Origin: Synechococcus sp. Nb3U1
GTDB taxonomy: Bacteria; Cyanobacteriota; Cyanobacteriia; Thermostichales; Thermostichaceae
DNA: 64,000 nt
Reading direction: 5' to 3'
Assembly (NCBI RefSeq): GCF_021533835.1
Contig: NZ_JAKFYQ010000001.1
Span: forward strand, 527,979 to 591,978
Position 1 is the first letter of the stretch. Each line of letters begins with the position of its first letter. The notes beneath the pieces are model-generated. The model saw only the letters and a program-made list of their open reading frames with translations. It searched no databases and was not told where the DNA came from. This document shows, one piece after another, positions 47,405-57,249 of the stretch. The position numbers and the translations under genes are program-made.

Positions 47405-49600
47405 ATGGAGGGACAAACCCTCGGTGGCCGCTATCGGCTGAACCAAAAGCTGGGATCCGGCGGCTTCGGGCAAACCTATCTGGCCCAAGATAGCCATCGC
47501 CCCGGACAGCCCTGGGTGGTGGTGAAGCATCTCCAGCCCCGTTCTAGCGATCCGGAAGCCCTGGCGGTAGCCCGGCGCCTGTTTCAGCGGGAAGCTGAGA
47601 TCCTCGAACAGTTGGGATCCCATGATCGCATCCCCCGCCTGCTGGCCTACTTTGAGGAGGGGGCGGAGTTTTACCTGGTGGAGGAGTGGATCGAGGGAGA
47701 AACCCTGGAGCAAGCCTTACAGAACGGATCCCCTTGGCCAGAAGCCGAGGTGCGGGCGCTGCTGGAGGATGTTTTGCAAACTTTGGCTTTTGTGCACCAG
47801 CAGGGGGTGATCCACCGCGATCTCAAGCCCACCAACCTGATCCGCCGACAGACGGATGGGCAACTGGTTCTGATCGACTTTGGCGCTGTCAAGCAAATAA
47901 CCCTAAGCCCTCTGGCCCAAACTGAACCTGCTCAGGGTTCTAGCGACTACACCATCGGCATCGGATCCCCTGGCTATATACCCAGCGAGCAGTTGGGGGG
48001 AAATCCGCGCTTGAGCAGTGATCTCTATGCTTTGGGGTTGATCGCGTTGCAAGCCCTGTCTGGAATCCCACCCCAGAAGGTCTTTCACGATCCCTTGACC
48101 GGCGAACTGCGCTGGCACGATCTGGCCTCGACCAGTGCCCCGTTCACCGCCTTTCTGGATCGCATGGTCTGTTACGACTGGCGGCAACGGTTCCCTTCGG
48201 CGGTAGAAGCTCTCGAAGCGCTACAGGCTTTGCCAGAATTGGTTCTCTCCACCGCCAACACCGAAATATTGCCCAATCCTGCTCCGGTGGCTTGGGATTC
48301 CTTGCAGGAACCGACCACCCCACCACGTTCTCGACCCTCTTTGCGGGCGCGGCTTCAGGTTCCACCCGCATGGTTGGGGGGAGTCCTGGCAGCCTCAGGG
48401 GTGCTCGCGTTGGGAGGGCTATGGCAGATCCGGTCAGGCTTTGGCTCTTTCCCCGTCCTAAATCTGCAAACCTCTCCAGAGCAGGAAGCTTCTACCCTCA
48501 GTTCAGTTGCCTCTGGGGATCCCTCGCTTCGGATCCCTTCCCCTGCTTCGAATCCCGTGGCTTTGAACCCAGTGCGTTGGGCCAAGGCTCTACGGTTACA
48601 AGCCACCCTAGAGGGGCCCGCTGCCATTACCGCTCTGGCCATTAGCCCGGATGGAACCCTACTCGCCTCCGGGGGTGATGACGGCCTGGTTAAACTCTGG
48701 GATCCGCCTACAGGAGAGCGCCTAGAGACCTTAGTGGGCCACGAGGGGTCGGTTGAAACTCTGGCCATCAGCCCGGATGGGACTTTCTTGGCGAGTGCAG
48801 GGGCGGATCGAACCGTGCGCCTTTGGGATTTGGACACCCTGAACGAGCGGCTGCAATTGCAGGGGCACACAGAGTTGATCAACAGTGTTGCCATCAGCCC
48901 AGATAGTCGCTGGATCGCTAGTGGCAGTGCCGACCGCACCATCCGCCTTTGGCAGGCCGACAGTGGCCAGTTGTTCCGCACCATCGATGCCACTGCCCAT
49001 GAGAGTGAGGCAGAAACCGGCGTCACTTCAGTGACCTTTGGCCCGGGCCGTACCCCACCCACCCGTGTGGCTAGCCTCAGTGAGGCCGGCGAAGAAGGGA
49101 TCCCGTCGGCCTCCCTGCCTCTACTGCTGGCGGTTGCCAATGCCGATCCCACCATCCATCTCTGGGATCCGAACAGTGGAGAGTTGCTAGAAACCCTAGA
49201 GGCCGACTACCCCGTCGAGCAGGTGCTCTTCAGTCAAGATGGCCGCTATTTGTTCAGTGGCAGCGCCAACGGCATCTCGATCTGGAACCTGGACAGCGGG
49301 GCCCTCGAACGCACCCTACCGCAAAATTTCGCCAGCCTGGCCACCCTCACCCTTAGCCCCGATGGTCGCCTGCTCGCCAGTGGCACCGATCACCGCGCCC
49401 AAGAGATCAAACTTTGGGATCGGCGCACGGGAGAACTGTTGCGTACCCTGAGCGGCCATACTTGGACGGTGAGTGCTCTCCTCTTTAGCCCCGATGGACA
49501 AACCCTCTACAGTGGCAGCGTTGATGGCTCGATTCGGATTTGGGAGCCAGAGTTGGAGCCAGATGTCTCGGTTGAACCCAGCAACGCGGATCAGCCGTGA
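47405..49600 (+). CDS. Membrane Ser/Thr protein kinase with WD40 repeats
   Basis: A 731-aa eukaryotic-type kinase. The kinase domain (about 5-285) has the glycine loop GSGGFGQTY, Lys41 in VVKHL, catalytic HRDLKPTN near 137 and DFGAVKQ near 158. A linker and one membrane helix (WLGGVLAASGVLALGGLW, about 320-340) follow. The C-terminal half is a WD40 propeller of about seven repeats (SPDGTLLASGGDDGLVKLWD and SPDGTFLASAGADRTVRLWD). Topology predicts the propeller outside the cytoplasm. Substrate unknown. I start at ATG 47405, since the frame upstream adds nothing conserved. Confidence 0.93.
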   Translation: MEGQTLGGRYRLNQKLGSGGFGQTYLAQDSHRPGQPWVVVKHLQPRSSDPEALAVARRLFQREAEILEQLGSHDRIPRLLAYFEEGAEFYLVEEWIEGETLEQALQNGSPWPEAEVRALLEDVLQTLAFVHQQGVIHRDLKPTNLIRRQTDGQLVLIDFGAVKQITLSPLAQTEPAQGSSDYTIGIGSPGYIPSEQLGGNPRLSSDLYALGLIALQALSGIPPQKVFHDPLTGELRWHDLASTSAPFTAFLDRMVCYDWRQRFPSAVEALEALQALPELVLSTANTEILPNPAPVAWDSLQEPTTPPRSRPSLRARLQVPPAWLGGVLAASGVLALGGLWQIRSGFGSFPVLNLQTSPEQEASTLSSVASGDPSLRIPSPASNPVALNPVRWAKALRLQATLEGPAAITALAISPDGTLLASGGDDGLVKLWDPPTGERLETLVGHEGSVETLAISPDGTFLASAGADRTVRLWDLDTLNERLQLQGHTELINSVAISPDSRWIASGSADRTIRLWQADSGQLFRTIDATAHESEAETGVTSVTFGPGRTPPTRVASLSEAGEEGIPSASLPLLLAVANADPTIHLWDPNSGELLETLEADYPVEQVLFSQDGRYLFSGSANGISIWNLDSGALERTLPQNFASLATLTLSPDGRLLASGTDHRAQEIKLWDRRTGELLRTLSGHTWTVSALLFSPDGQTLYSGSVDGSIRIWEPELEPDVSVEPSNADQP

Positions 49601-49658
49601 TGGGATCCAGCCAGACAAAACAAGTTCGATCTCAACACAAGGGGGATCCCGGTAGGGC

Positions 49659-50990
49659 ATGGGCAAAGTGGTGATCATCGGTGCCGGGTTGGCGGGCCTT
49701 ACCTGTGGCAAGGTGCTGAAACAGAGGGGTTGGAGGGATGTGCTGTTGCTGGAGAAAAGTGACGGCCCTGGCGGACGGGTACGAACCGATGTGGTAGAGG
49801 GGTTTCGGCTGGATCGGGGCTTTCAGGTGTTGTTCACCGCCTACCCAGGGGTGCAACGGCACTTCAATCTGCAAGATCTGAACCTGCGTCACTACCGGCC
49901 AGGGGCTGTCTTGGCCCAGCCTGGCAAGGCTTTTTTGTTGGGGGATCCCTTGCGGGATATCTCCAGTGGGATCCCGTCTTTGCTCAATCCGCTGGCAACA
50001 CCGCTGGATAAGTTTAAAATCCTGCAACTGCGGGCTCAACTGGCCCAACGTACCCCAGAGCAAGTTTTCCAGGCAGGCTTGGGGGGGCCAGATACCTCGA
50101 TCCAGGCGTTTCTTGAGCACTACGGTTTTTCCAAAGCGATCTGTAGCCATTTTTTTGCCCCGTTTTACCGGGGGATTCTCTTGGATCCCGACCTGAGCAG
50201 TAGCGCCCGCCTCTTCGCGTTCTATTTCAAGATGATGGCCGAAGGATCCATCGTTACCCCCGCCCTAGGTATGGGTGCAATAGCGCGACAACTGGCCCGC
50301 CACCTTCCCCCTGAGCAAATTCGCTACCACACGGAGGTAAAGCAGATTCTGGTGGAGCAGGGGCAAGTGCGCGGGATCCGCACCTACGACGGGGAAGAAA
50401 TTGCCGCCGACTGGGTGATCTGTGCCACCGATGCCTGCCAAGCTCGGATCTGGCAACAAACCCTTCTCAAGGATCTATCGGATCATTCGGCTCATGGGTT
50501 GGAGCAGACACTTGTTCCCATTCCCACCCAAGCTCGTTCTGTAACCTGCCTGTATTGCAGTGCCCCTTTTTCCCTCACCCGTGGCGGCTACCTTCACCTC
50601 AACGCCAGTGGTCGGGGATGGCTCAACCACTGGGTGCAACTGACCCACATCAGCTCGGAGTTGGCCCCCGCCGGTCAACACCTTTATTCTTTGGTGCTGC
50701 TGGGGGATCCACCCCTGAGCGATGCAGATTTGGCTCAAATCTGTCGAGCAGAATTGCGTGCCTACTTCCCCAAGGCCCCGTTGGAACAATTGCAGGTGTT
50801 GCGGGTGTATCGGATCCCCTTTGCCCAGTTTGGGCAGCCGCCGGGGTTTCAGGAACACTTGCCCGCAACTGACAGTGGCATCCAGGGTCTGCTTTGGGCC
50901 GGAGAATACACCCACCAAAGCAGCATCGAGGGATCCCTGCGCAGCGGCGAACAGGCAGCTGAGTGGGTTTTGCAGGCTGGACGGGCTTGA
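49659..50990 (+). CDS. FAD-dependent amine-oxidase/desaturase-like oxidoreductase
   Basis: A 443-aa flavoprotein. The dinucleotide-binding VVIIGAGLAGLTCGKVL at residues 4-20 is followed by LEKSDGPGGRVRTD and the GFRLDRGFQVLFTAYP motif shared with phytoene-desaturase-like and protoporphyrinogen-oxidase-like enzymes. The C-terminal FAD-contact motif reads GLLWAGEYTHQSSIEGSLRSG. No membrane helix. It is related to carotenoid-desaturase-type oxidoreductases, but the substrate cannot be told. It stands alone between the WD40 kinase and a membrane-protein gene. Confidence 0.85.
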   Translation: MGKVVIIGAGLAGLTCGKVLKQRGWRDVLLLEKSDGPGGRVRTDVVEGFRLDRGFQVLFTAYPGVQRHFNLQDLNLRHYRPGAVLAQPGKAFLLGDPLRDISSGIPSLLNPLATPLDKFKILQLRAQLAQRTPEQVFQAGLGGPDTSIQAFLEHYGFSKAICSHFFAPFYRGILLDPDLSSSARLFAFYFKMMAEGSIVTPALGMGAIARQLARHLPPEQIRYHTEVKQILVEQGQVRGIRTYDGEEIAADWVICATDACQARIWQQTLLKDLSDHSAHGLEQTLVPIPTQARSVTCLYCSAPFSLTRGGYLHLNASGRGWLNHWVQLTHISSELAPAGQHLYSLVLLGDPPLSDADLAQICRAELRAYFPKAPLEQLQVLRVYRIPFAQFGQPPGFQEHLPATDSGIQGLLWAGEYTHQSSIEGSLRSGEQAAEWVLQAGRA

Positions 50991-51172
50991 AATAGAAGAC
51001 TTCTCAGCAAGAGAGAATGGCCCCGACCCAGCTTTGCCCCAGGTGAATTCATACCTGTCGATAGGGGAGGGGCCTGTTTCCATAGGTCAATTCACAGACA
51101 ATCCACAGAAATGAGAAGAGGTTCCCGTGATATGAAAAGGGTGGACCTGTTCCTCGCGAGGATCCCTCTGCC

Positions 51173-51850
51173 ATGCAAACTGCCACGCTTAGCCCGATCC
51201 CGCTCCTGCAGCGGTCGCTTCAACTGCTCAACCCCATCTATACCCCTCTGCTGATTCTGGCCTCCCCCAGTTTTTTCATCCCGATTATTGGGGAACTTGT
51301 TCCCATTGTGGGGGGATTGCTCAATCTGGCCTATGTGGTGGTCGGTGCGCCCATCCTAGGTGGAGCAGCCCTTGTACTGGTGGATCAGCACCTGAAGCAA
51401 CAATCTCCCGTGCTGGGAAATAGCCTCGATCAGGCGATCTCCAAAGCAGTGCCTTTGGTGTTGGGCAGTGTTCTGCTGTTGTTGATTGTCTTCGGGGGTT
51501 CGCTACTGCTGGTGATCCCTGGCATTTATTTGGGGGTCAGGCTGGCTTTTCTAATTTGTGCCATCGCCTTAGAAGGCCAAGGGGCAACGGAAGGATTGGG
51601 CTACAGCTGGAACTTGGTGAAAGGTCGCTGGTGGGGGGTATTTTGGGCCTTTTTGGCTCTGGGCCTCATTTTTGGCATCCCGATCCTGATTTTGTCGTTG
51701 ATTGTGGGGGGAATTGCGGCTGCCCTGAACTTTGGGCTGTTGGTGGCTGTGGTCGTGGGGGCTGTCACCACGGCGATTGTGCCCATCCTTAACATCTTTA
51801 CGGTGCTCTTGTTCCGCTCTTTGCAGGATATGCAAGGACAAGCCGCCTAG
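51173..51850 (+). CDS. Multipass membrane protein
   Basis: A 225-aa integral membrane protein with about five or six hydrophobic helices and the motif EGLGYSWNLVKGRWWGVFWAF between helices four and five. That motif, and the general layout, recall the glycerophosphodiester-phosphodiesterase membrane domain and DUF975/DUF4013-type proteins, whose function is unknown. ATG 51173 follows GAGGATCCC. The next gene (ABC-2 permease) is convergent, separated by a short repeated stretch. Confidence 0.75.
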   Translation: MQTATLSPIPLLQRSLQLLNPIYTPLLILASPSFFIPIIGELVPIVGGLLNLAYVVVGAPILGGAALVLVDQHLKQQSPVLGNSLDQAISKAVPLVLGSVLLLLIVFGGSLLLVIPGIYLGVRLAFLICAIALEGQGATEGLGYSWNLVKGRWWGVFWAFLALGLIFGIPILILSLIVGGIAAALNFGLLVAVVVGAVTTAIVPILNIFTVLLFRSLQDMQGQAA

Positions 51851-51924
51851 CTCTATTCACACTCTAGAATCCTAGAAACGGGATCCCAAGCCTGCGATTT
51901 GAGGTGGGATCCCATTTCTGTAGA

Positions 51925-51970
51925 TCGGATCCAAGTGGATCTGTGGATCTAATGGATCTAAGTGGATCTA
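51925..51970. repeat. Cluster of TGGATCT repeats with stepwise spacing
   Basis: TGGATCT occurs at 51936, 51944, 51953 and 51963, intervals of 8, 9 and 10 bp, next to TCGGATCC at 51925. It lies between two convergent gene ends (51850 and 51981). The unit resembles the half-site of the genome-wide GGATCC motif. It may have grown by slippage. Confidence 0.75.
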
Positions 51971-51980
51971 ATCCAGTGGG

Positions 51981-52835
51981 TCAAGCCAAGCCCCTGCGCA
52001 ACACCCGCTGCACCAGCATCACCGACACCACCACAAATCCGGCCAGTAGACCCAGGGATCCCGCTAGAGTGAGATCTCCCCAAGGGGCCTGTAGGACGAC
52101 ATCACCAAAGCTCCAGTCATTGCTGCGATAAAGATGGCGAATTGGTTCGATGGCAAAGGTGAGGGGATTGAGGCTAGCTACCCAACGCAACCAAGGGGGC
52201 ATAAAACTCAAGGGAGCCAAGGCGGTACTGGAGAAAATCAGGGGCAAATTCAGCAAAAAGATCAGGGCCAACAGTTGCTGATGCCCCGGCATGGCAAAGG
52301 CCAAACCCAAGCTCAGGGCCGTAAAACCCAATACCAGCAAGCCGACAATCAGGGCCACCACCGCCAGCCCCGGCCCATTCGGGATGCCGGCGCCAAAGGC
52401 ATAATCGGCCCCCACAATCACCGCCGTTTGCACCAAGGCCAAGCTGACAATGAACAGGCTAGAGGCTAAGACGATCGAGAAACGGGAGGTGAGGGGAGCC
52501 ACCAACAGCCGATTTAAAAAGCCAAATTCCCGATCAAAAATCACCGGCACTCCCGCATTCAAGGCTCCACCAAAAGCCGTGAACACAATCACCCCCGCCC
52601 CCAAAAACTGGGTGTAGTTTTGCCCCGCCCCGAAAATGCCCGCAGGCGCATTCTGAAACAAAGCGCCAAACAAAATTAGCCACAGCAACGGCTGAATAAT
52701 CCCGACCAAAAGAGTGGTGGGTCGGCGCTTCAGTTGAATAAACCAGCGGCGGGTAAGGGCAAAGGTCTCCTGCCAAAAGTTGGCGGTAAAGAATGGGATC
52801 CGGCTGGGTTGAACCTGGGAAGCAGTAGAAGTCAT
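51981..52835 (-). CDS. ABC-2 type transporter permease
   Basis: A 284-aa permease with six hydrophobic segments and the ABC-2 motif REFGFLNRLLVAPLTSRFSIVL typical of drug- and polysaccharide-export permeases. The N-terminus (FALTRRWFIQLKRRP) is cytoplasmic. The ATPase gene is immediately upstream on the same strand (54-bp gap), so the pair forms one exporter of the DrrAB/NodIJ type. Substrate unknown; no substrate-binding protein, as expected for an exporter. Confidence 0.92.
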   Translation of the reverse strand: MTSTASQVQPSRIPFFTANFWQETFALTRRWFIQLKRRPTTLLVGIIQPLLWLILFGALFQNAPAGIFGAGQNYTQFLGAGVIVFTAFGGALNAGVPVIFDREFGFLNRLLVAPLTSRFSIVLASSLFIVSLALVQTAVIVGADYAFGAGIPNGPGLAVVALIVGLLVLGFTALSLGLAFAMPGHQQLLALIFLLNLPLIFSSTALAPLSFMPPWLRWVASLNPLTFAIEPIRHLYRSNDWSFGDVVLQAPWGDLTLAGSLGLLAGFVVVSVMLVQRVLRRGLA

Positions 52836-52889
52836 ACGAAAGCTCCTGCAAAGTTGTCAATATCGTTGGGAGATGCGGTTATTTTTTGG

Positions 52890-53906
52890 TTACTTTTTCT
52901 GTTTGCCAGGGTTGGCTTCGGCGGCGGCTAGCTCGGCATCCAGAAGGGTTTGGCCGGTTGCTGCCAAGTACACATCATCCAGGCTGGGGCGGGATTGGGC
53001 GCTGCTGAACAGCTCTAGCCCGTGGGTTTGCAAATGGCTGCGAATTTGACCCAAGGGATCCGCCTCCCCATGGCTCTGCACCACCAGGTTCAAGGCATTG
53101 CCCTGGGCACTGTTGATCAACACCTGCTGTACAAAGGGCAGGGATCCCAACAACTCGGCCCCCCGTTCGGCCAGCTCCTTGGGGGCAAATTCCTGCAGCT
53201 TGAGGGTGATGCGCTCTCCCCCCACCCGTGCTTTCAACTCCTCGGGGGTGCCTTCGGCGATCACGCTGCCCCGGTCGATAATGGCCACCCGATCCGCCAG
53301 CAGGTCGATCTCCTCCAGGTAGTGGCTGCTAAGCAGCACCGTGATGCCCATACCCTTCAGTTGGCGCAAGAAGTCCCAGATGACCAGTCGGCTCTGGATA
53401 TCCAGGCCCACCGTCGGCTCATCCAACACCAGCACCTGCGGTCGATGCAGTAAACCTGCCGCCAGATCCAGCCGTTTGCGCAACCCCCCAGAATAGGTGC
53501 CGATGCGCTCCTCCGCCCGATCCGTCAGGCCCAACAACTGCAACACTGTGGCGATCCGCTTTTGGGCTAAGGGGCGGGGCATGTGGTAGATATCCGCTTG
53601 GAGCTGCAACAGCTCTCTGCCCGTCAGCACCTTATCCAAGGCCACTTCCTGGGCGACAAATCCCAATTTTTCTCGAACCGCTTTGGGATTCTGCTGCACT
53701 GGGATCCCGCACACCTCCACCTGGCCGGCATCCGGGCGTAGAAGGGTACAAATGCAGTGCAGGGTAGTGGTTTTGCCCGCCCCGTTGGGGCCGAGAACGC
53801 CGTAGATTTGACCGGGTTCCACCTGGAAAGACACCTCCGCCACGGCCAGCGTGGATCCGTAGCGTTTTTGTAGCCGTTGTACCGAGACCGCAGGAGTATC
53901 TGACAT
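52890..53906 (-). CDS. ABC exporter ATP-binding protein
   Basis: A 338-aa ATPase. Walker A GPNGAGKT is at residues 39-46, the signature reads YSGGLRKRLDLA, Walker B LVLDEPTVGLD, and the switch His is in LLSSHYLEE. The C-terminal 100 residues form the regulatory extension found in DrrA-like ATPases. The ATPase works with the permease encoded just downstream. Start at ATG 53906 gives MSDTPAVSVQRL. Confidence 0.93.
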   Translation of the reverse strand: MSDTPAVSVQRLQKRYGSTLAVAEVSFQVEPGQIYGVLGPNGAGKTTTLHCICTLLRPDAGQVEVCGIPVQQNPKAVREKLGFVAQEVALDKVLTGRELLQLQADIYHMPRPLAQKRIATVLQLLGLTDRAEERIGTYSGGLRKRLDLAAGLLHRPQVLVLDEPTVGLDIQSRLVIWDFLRQLKGMGITVLLSSHYLEEIDLLADRVAIIDRGSVIAEGTPEELKARVGGERITLKLQEFAPKELAERGAELLGSLPFVQQVLINSAQGNALNLVVQSHGEADPLGQIRSHLQTHGLELFSSAQSRPSLDDVYLAATGQTLLDAELAAAEANPGKQKK

Positions 53907-54059
53907 AGGTATCCACGTTTTGCTTCCTCTAGGCTATCAAGCCTGTTGAGAAGACGAGGGGTCGAGATTGCCCCCAGTTCTTGCTCCATTTCCGCTGGAG
54001 GGGAGGTGCGATTTTCCAACGGGGCTCTACACTTGGGGATGTGGGGGTGGGCGGACAAG

Positions 54060-54599
54060 ATGAAACAGGTGGCCACTGTCGGAGAGCTGCTAGAACGGTA
54101 TGCGGCAGGCCAACGGGATTTTGATGGCATCGATCTATCGCGTGGGGATCTGCGGTCGGCCCGCCTTTGGCATGTGCGGTTGCGGCAAGCCTTGCTTTGT
54201 CGGGCCAGATTGGCCCAGGCCAGCCTGATGGGGGGAGATCTCAGTTTGGCCGACTTGAAATTCGGAGATCTGCGCCAAACCCAACTGCATGCAGCCCAAC
54301 TGGTGGGGGCGGATCTGCGCTTTGCAGATTTACGGGGATCCCGGCTGTGGAGGACCTGTTTGCGGGGGGCCAATTTGCGGGGATCTCGCCTTGAGGAAGC
54401 GCTGTTACAGGGAACGGTTTTGCAAGGGGCGGATCTGCGGGGCGCAGATTTGCGCCACGTCAATTTGCGCTTCACGGATCTGGGGGGGGCCTTTTTTGAC
54501 CAGCGCACCCGTTTCCCGCCGGATTTTGATCCCTATTGGGCCGGTATGCAGCTGTCCATTCCCACAACACCCGCTGGGGATCCCCTTTCAATCGGGTGA
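54060..54599 (+). CDS. Pentapeptide-repeat protein, paralogue of 18246-18740
   Basis: A 179-aa protein with the leader VGELLERYAAGQRDF followed by about 25 pentapeptides (ADLRFADLRGSRL, GANLRGSRLEEALLQGTVL). The leader matches that of the protein at 18246-18740 ([15 protein letters not shown]), so the two form a small family. I start at ATG 54060; an earlier in-frame ATG would add 38 residues with no similarity. It is divergent from the ABC ATPase and overlaps nothing. Function unknown. Confidence 0.78.
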   Translation: MKQVATVGELLERYAAGQRDFDGIDLSRGDLRSARLWHVRLRQALLCRARLAQASLMGGDLSLADLKFGDLRQTQLHAAQLVGADLRFADLRGSRLWRTCLRGANLRGSRLEEALLQGTVLQGADLRGADLRHVNLRFTDLGGAFFDQRTRFPPDFDPYWAGMQLSIPTTPAGDPLSIG

Positions 54600-54632
54600 G
54601 GGCAGCGGGCAGGGCCAAGGCGAGTCGCACGC

Positions 54633-57116
54633 CTAACCCTGTAAGGGAGTGGCGGCTGAAGTTCTCAGCAGCGTTTGTTCCCCGTAGCGCAACATCATTT
54701 CCAAGGCCGTGAGACGGTTGCCCCAAATCCTGACTCGGTAGGGGTTTTGCAAGGATTCCGCCCGCATCCAGGCGCTCAAGTTTTCGCTCATGCGGCTGAG
54801 CTGCGTGCGAGCCTCAGCCAGAACTTCAAGGTTGGGATCCGCCACCAAAGCGGCCAGGGATCCCTCCACCCGTTCGATCTGTTCCATCCATTGGCTGCGT
54901 TCCGGTTCCAAAAGCCGCAGTTGCCCTTGCTCACTCAAAAACATCCACTCCTGCCGCAGGCTTTGAAAGCGATCCTGAACGGTTCCAAAGGGATCCCGAT
55001 GGGGAATGCGAGTGGAGGCAATGGCCGAGCGGCTGAGGATTTCTTCCAACTCAGGCGTAAACTGGCGCACCGCAAACAGGGCAAACCCCCCGGTGGGCAG
55101 ATCTCGCACCACCTGCATTTGATCCAAAAATTCCACCGCGGGCAGGTTCAATAAGTTGAGGCTGGGCAAAAACAGTGCCGAGGAGCGGCTGACGATTTCC
55201 AGGTTCGGTTGCACCAGTTGGGCCAAACGCCGCGTATTGCCCGCATAGGTGAGGGGGATCAACAAATCTAGCTCCCCCGCTTGGATCCACTCTTCCCAAT
55301 CCTGTTGCAGCTTTTGTAGCCGCTCGTTTTGGGGCAGGGCATAGACGGCTGCCGAAAGGATCACTCGGGGGTTAAGGGAGCGGGCGGTACGGGCAATGGA
55401 CTCCACCACTTCGTTGACTTGCTGAGTGCGGTAGCGGGTCCACAACTGCCAGAGGGAGCGATCCAATAGGGGATCCAACTCCAGCGGATCGACACCGGAA
55501 AGCTGCTGAAACCCTTGTCGAGCTGCCCGGCCAAAACCAAACACATTGCGGCTGGGGGCATTTTGAAAGGGATAGCGAATGTAGTCCAGATGGATGCCGT
55601 CAACACGGTAATCCTGCACCAGTTCACGGGTGAGGGCGAGCAGATAGGCACGCACCTGCGGGTTGGCCGGATCCAGCCAGGTTTCCGGCTGCCCACGCGG
55701 GAAGAGGTTACCCCGGTCGTCCTTATTGGCCCAGTCGGGATGAGCCGTGAGCACCGGGCCGATGTAGTCCTGGGGTAGGTTAATCTCCGGCAGGATGTTG
55801 TGCCGAATGTTACCCACCGCAAAGATCCAAATCCAAGCGTGCAACTCCATGCCGCGCTCATGGGCCAGGCGCACGGCTGCTCGCAAGGGATCCCAACCCC
55901 GGGTGAGGGGATTTTGTTGGGGGGCAACTCGACTGGGATGAATGGCAAACCCAGCATTCATCGTCTCGAAAAAGACGGTGTTGATGCCGGATTGCGCCAG
56001 CCGGTCGAAAATCTGCGCCAACCCCGTTTCGGAGCGGGACTCGACAATGGTGCCCCGATCCAGCCAAATCGCTCGTACCTCCGGCAAGGCAGTCAGTCGA
56101 TCCACCGGGTAGTTGGCCCACAGATCGGCCCGCGCCTGTTCAAACGCCTGCCGTGCTTGCGTATATTGCCCCGCCTCCACCCAGACCGGCAGTTGTCGCA
56201 GGACATCGCGGGCTCGCGCCAAAATGGGCTCGTACTCTGTGGCACCTGATCCGCCTTGGGTGGCCTGGGTGAGCAGCAGGGATCCCTCCACTCGCCCCAA
56301 TAACCCCCCCAATTCTTGCCGCATGGCCAGTAGCTCGAAGGTGTTAATCGGCAGAGGGGGTGGAGCAACAGGCAGATCTGTTAGGGCGGCGGATCCCCCT
56401 TGGGCGCGTCTGAGAGCCGCTTGTAGCCACTGCTGATCCAACTGGGCCGTCTCATCGGGAAATTCTCCCCAGCGCCAACCCAGGTACACACTTTGACGGC
56501 TGGCAATCACTGCATAGGCATCTCCCCCTACCCCTTCCCAAACGGCGGTGAGACGGCTTTCGGTGCTGGTGGGCAATAGGGATCCCCCCGCGATGGCATC
56601 ATTGGCCGTAACCCCGCGCGCCCATTCCCCGGCAAACCCCGTGAGGCGCACCGGGCTGGCGAGCGGGATATCGCCACTCCAGTAGGCCCCAATTAAGTTA
56701 CGCAAGGGATCCCGAGCCTCAGGGGGAATTTCCAACGGGCCGCTAATGATCAGTTGTCCCCCATCCCGTTGCATCCACTCACTCAGGGCCGTGGCCTGAG
56801 CAGGCGTGAGGCGGTTCACATTCGGCAAAAAGACCGTGTTGCGCCCCTGCAAACCCACCGGGCTGAGCTGGTCGATCACCTGGTAAGTCAGGCCGCTGCG
56901 CTGCAGTTGCCGCTCGATATTGACCCAGTTTTGCCCCGGTAGCCGAACCACCGCCAGATGAGCACCTTGGCCATGAGCAACTGGGGATCCCATCCAAACC
57001 AGCAAACTCACCCAGAGGAAGCCAAGGCAAATCCACAGGGGCCTTAGGGTCACTGCCCAGAAGCGCCGCCCAGGCATGGGGTTGACCGCTATCCTAGACC
57101 AGCCTATTTTCAGCAT
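54633..57116 (-). CDS. GHL10-type glycoside hydrolase-like envelope protein
   Basis: An 827-aa exported protein. A signal/anchor (LWICLGFLWVSLLVWMGSPVAHGQ) is followed by an N-terminal gatase-like domain (NTVFLPNVNRLTPAQATALSEWM). From about residue 355 a TIM-barrel GHL10/DUF187 domain begins (EVRAIWLDRGTIVES, HAWIWIFAVGN, RVDGIHLDYIRYPF) with candidate catalytic acids in DGIHLDYIRYP. The C-terminal helical part is unassigned. GHL10 proteins are thought to act on cell-wall or surface glycans. ATG 57116 has a GAGGG site; a longer frame to 57242 is open, and 57077 is another possible start. Confidence 0.82.
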   Translation of the reverse strand: MLKIGWSRIAVNPMPGRRFWAVTLRPLWICLGFLWVSLLVWMGSPVAHGQGAHLAVVRLPGQNWVNIERQLQRSGLTYQVIDQLSPVGLQGRNTVFLPNVNRLTPAQATALSEWMQRDGGQLIISGPLEIPPEARDPLRNLIGAYWSGDIPLASPVRLTGFAGEWARGVTANDAIAGGSLLPTSTESRLTAVWEGVGGDAYAVIASRQSVYLGWRWGEFPDETAQLDQQWLQAALRRAQGGSAALTDLPVAPPPLPINTFELLAMRQELGGLLGRVEGSLLLTQATQGGSGATEYEPILARARDVLRQLPVWVEAGQYTQARQAFEQARADLWANYPVDRLTALPEVRAIWLDRGTIVESRSETGLAQIFDRLAQSGINTVFFETMNAGFAIHPSRVAPQQNPLTRGWDPLRAAVRLAHERGMELHAWIWIFAVGNIRHNILPEINLPQDYIGPVLTAHPDWANKDDRGNLFPRGQPETWLDPANPQVRAYLLALTRELVQDYRVDGIHLDYIRYPFQNAPSRNVFGFGRAARQGFQQLSGVDPLELDPLLDRSLWQLWTRYRTQQVNEVVESIARTARSLNPRVILSAAVYALPQNERLQKLQQDWEEWIQAGELDLLIPLTYAGNTRRLAQLVQPNLEIVSRSSALFLPSLNLLNLPAVEFLDQMQVVRDLPTGGFALFAVRQFTPELEEILSRSAIASTRIPHRDPFGTVQDRFQSLRQEWMFLSEQGQLRLLEPERSQWMEQIERVEGSLAALVADPNLEVLAEARTQLSRMSENLSAWMRAESLQNPYRVRIWGNRLTALEMMLRYGEQTLLRTSAATPLQG

Positions 57117-57249
57117 CAGATCCCTCTTTGAAGCATAGTTGAAGCGTGTTCGCCAGAGTGAGGGGCGGTCGGAGCTGCACCCGCTCAAACCATTCAAAAC
57201 CGATGTCGAGCCAATTTCAAAGGGATCCCCCAACGAGCCCACAAACCCC

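Noticed and set aside
53907..54059. Longer N-terminus for the pentapeptide protein starting at 53946
   Set aside because: The extra 38 residues lack similarity to the paralogue, whose leader begins at the equivalent of ATG 54060.
49266..54700. Minus-strand frame of 294 codons (53624-54508) rich in Arg and Lys
   Set aside because: It runs antisense through a pentapeptide gene and into the ABC ATPase gene in the wrong frame; its composition mirrors the reverse complement of pentapeptide codons.
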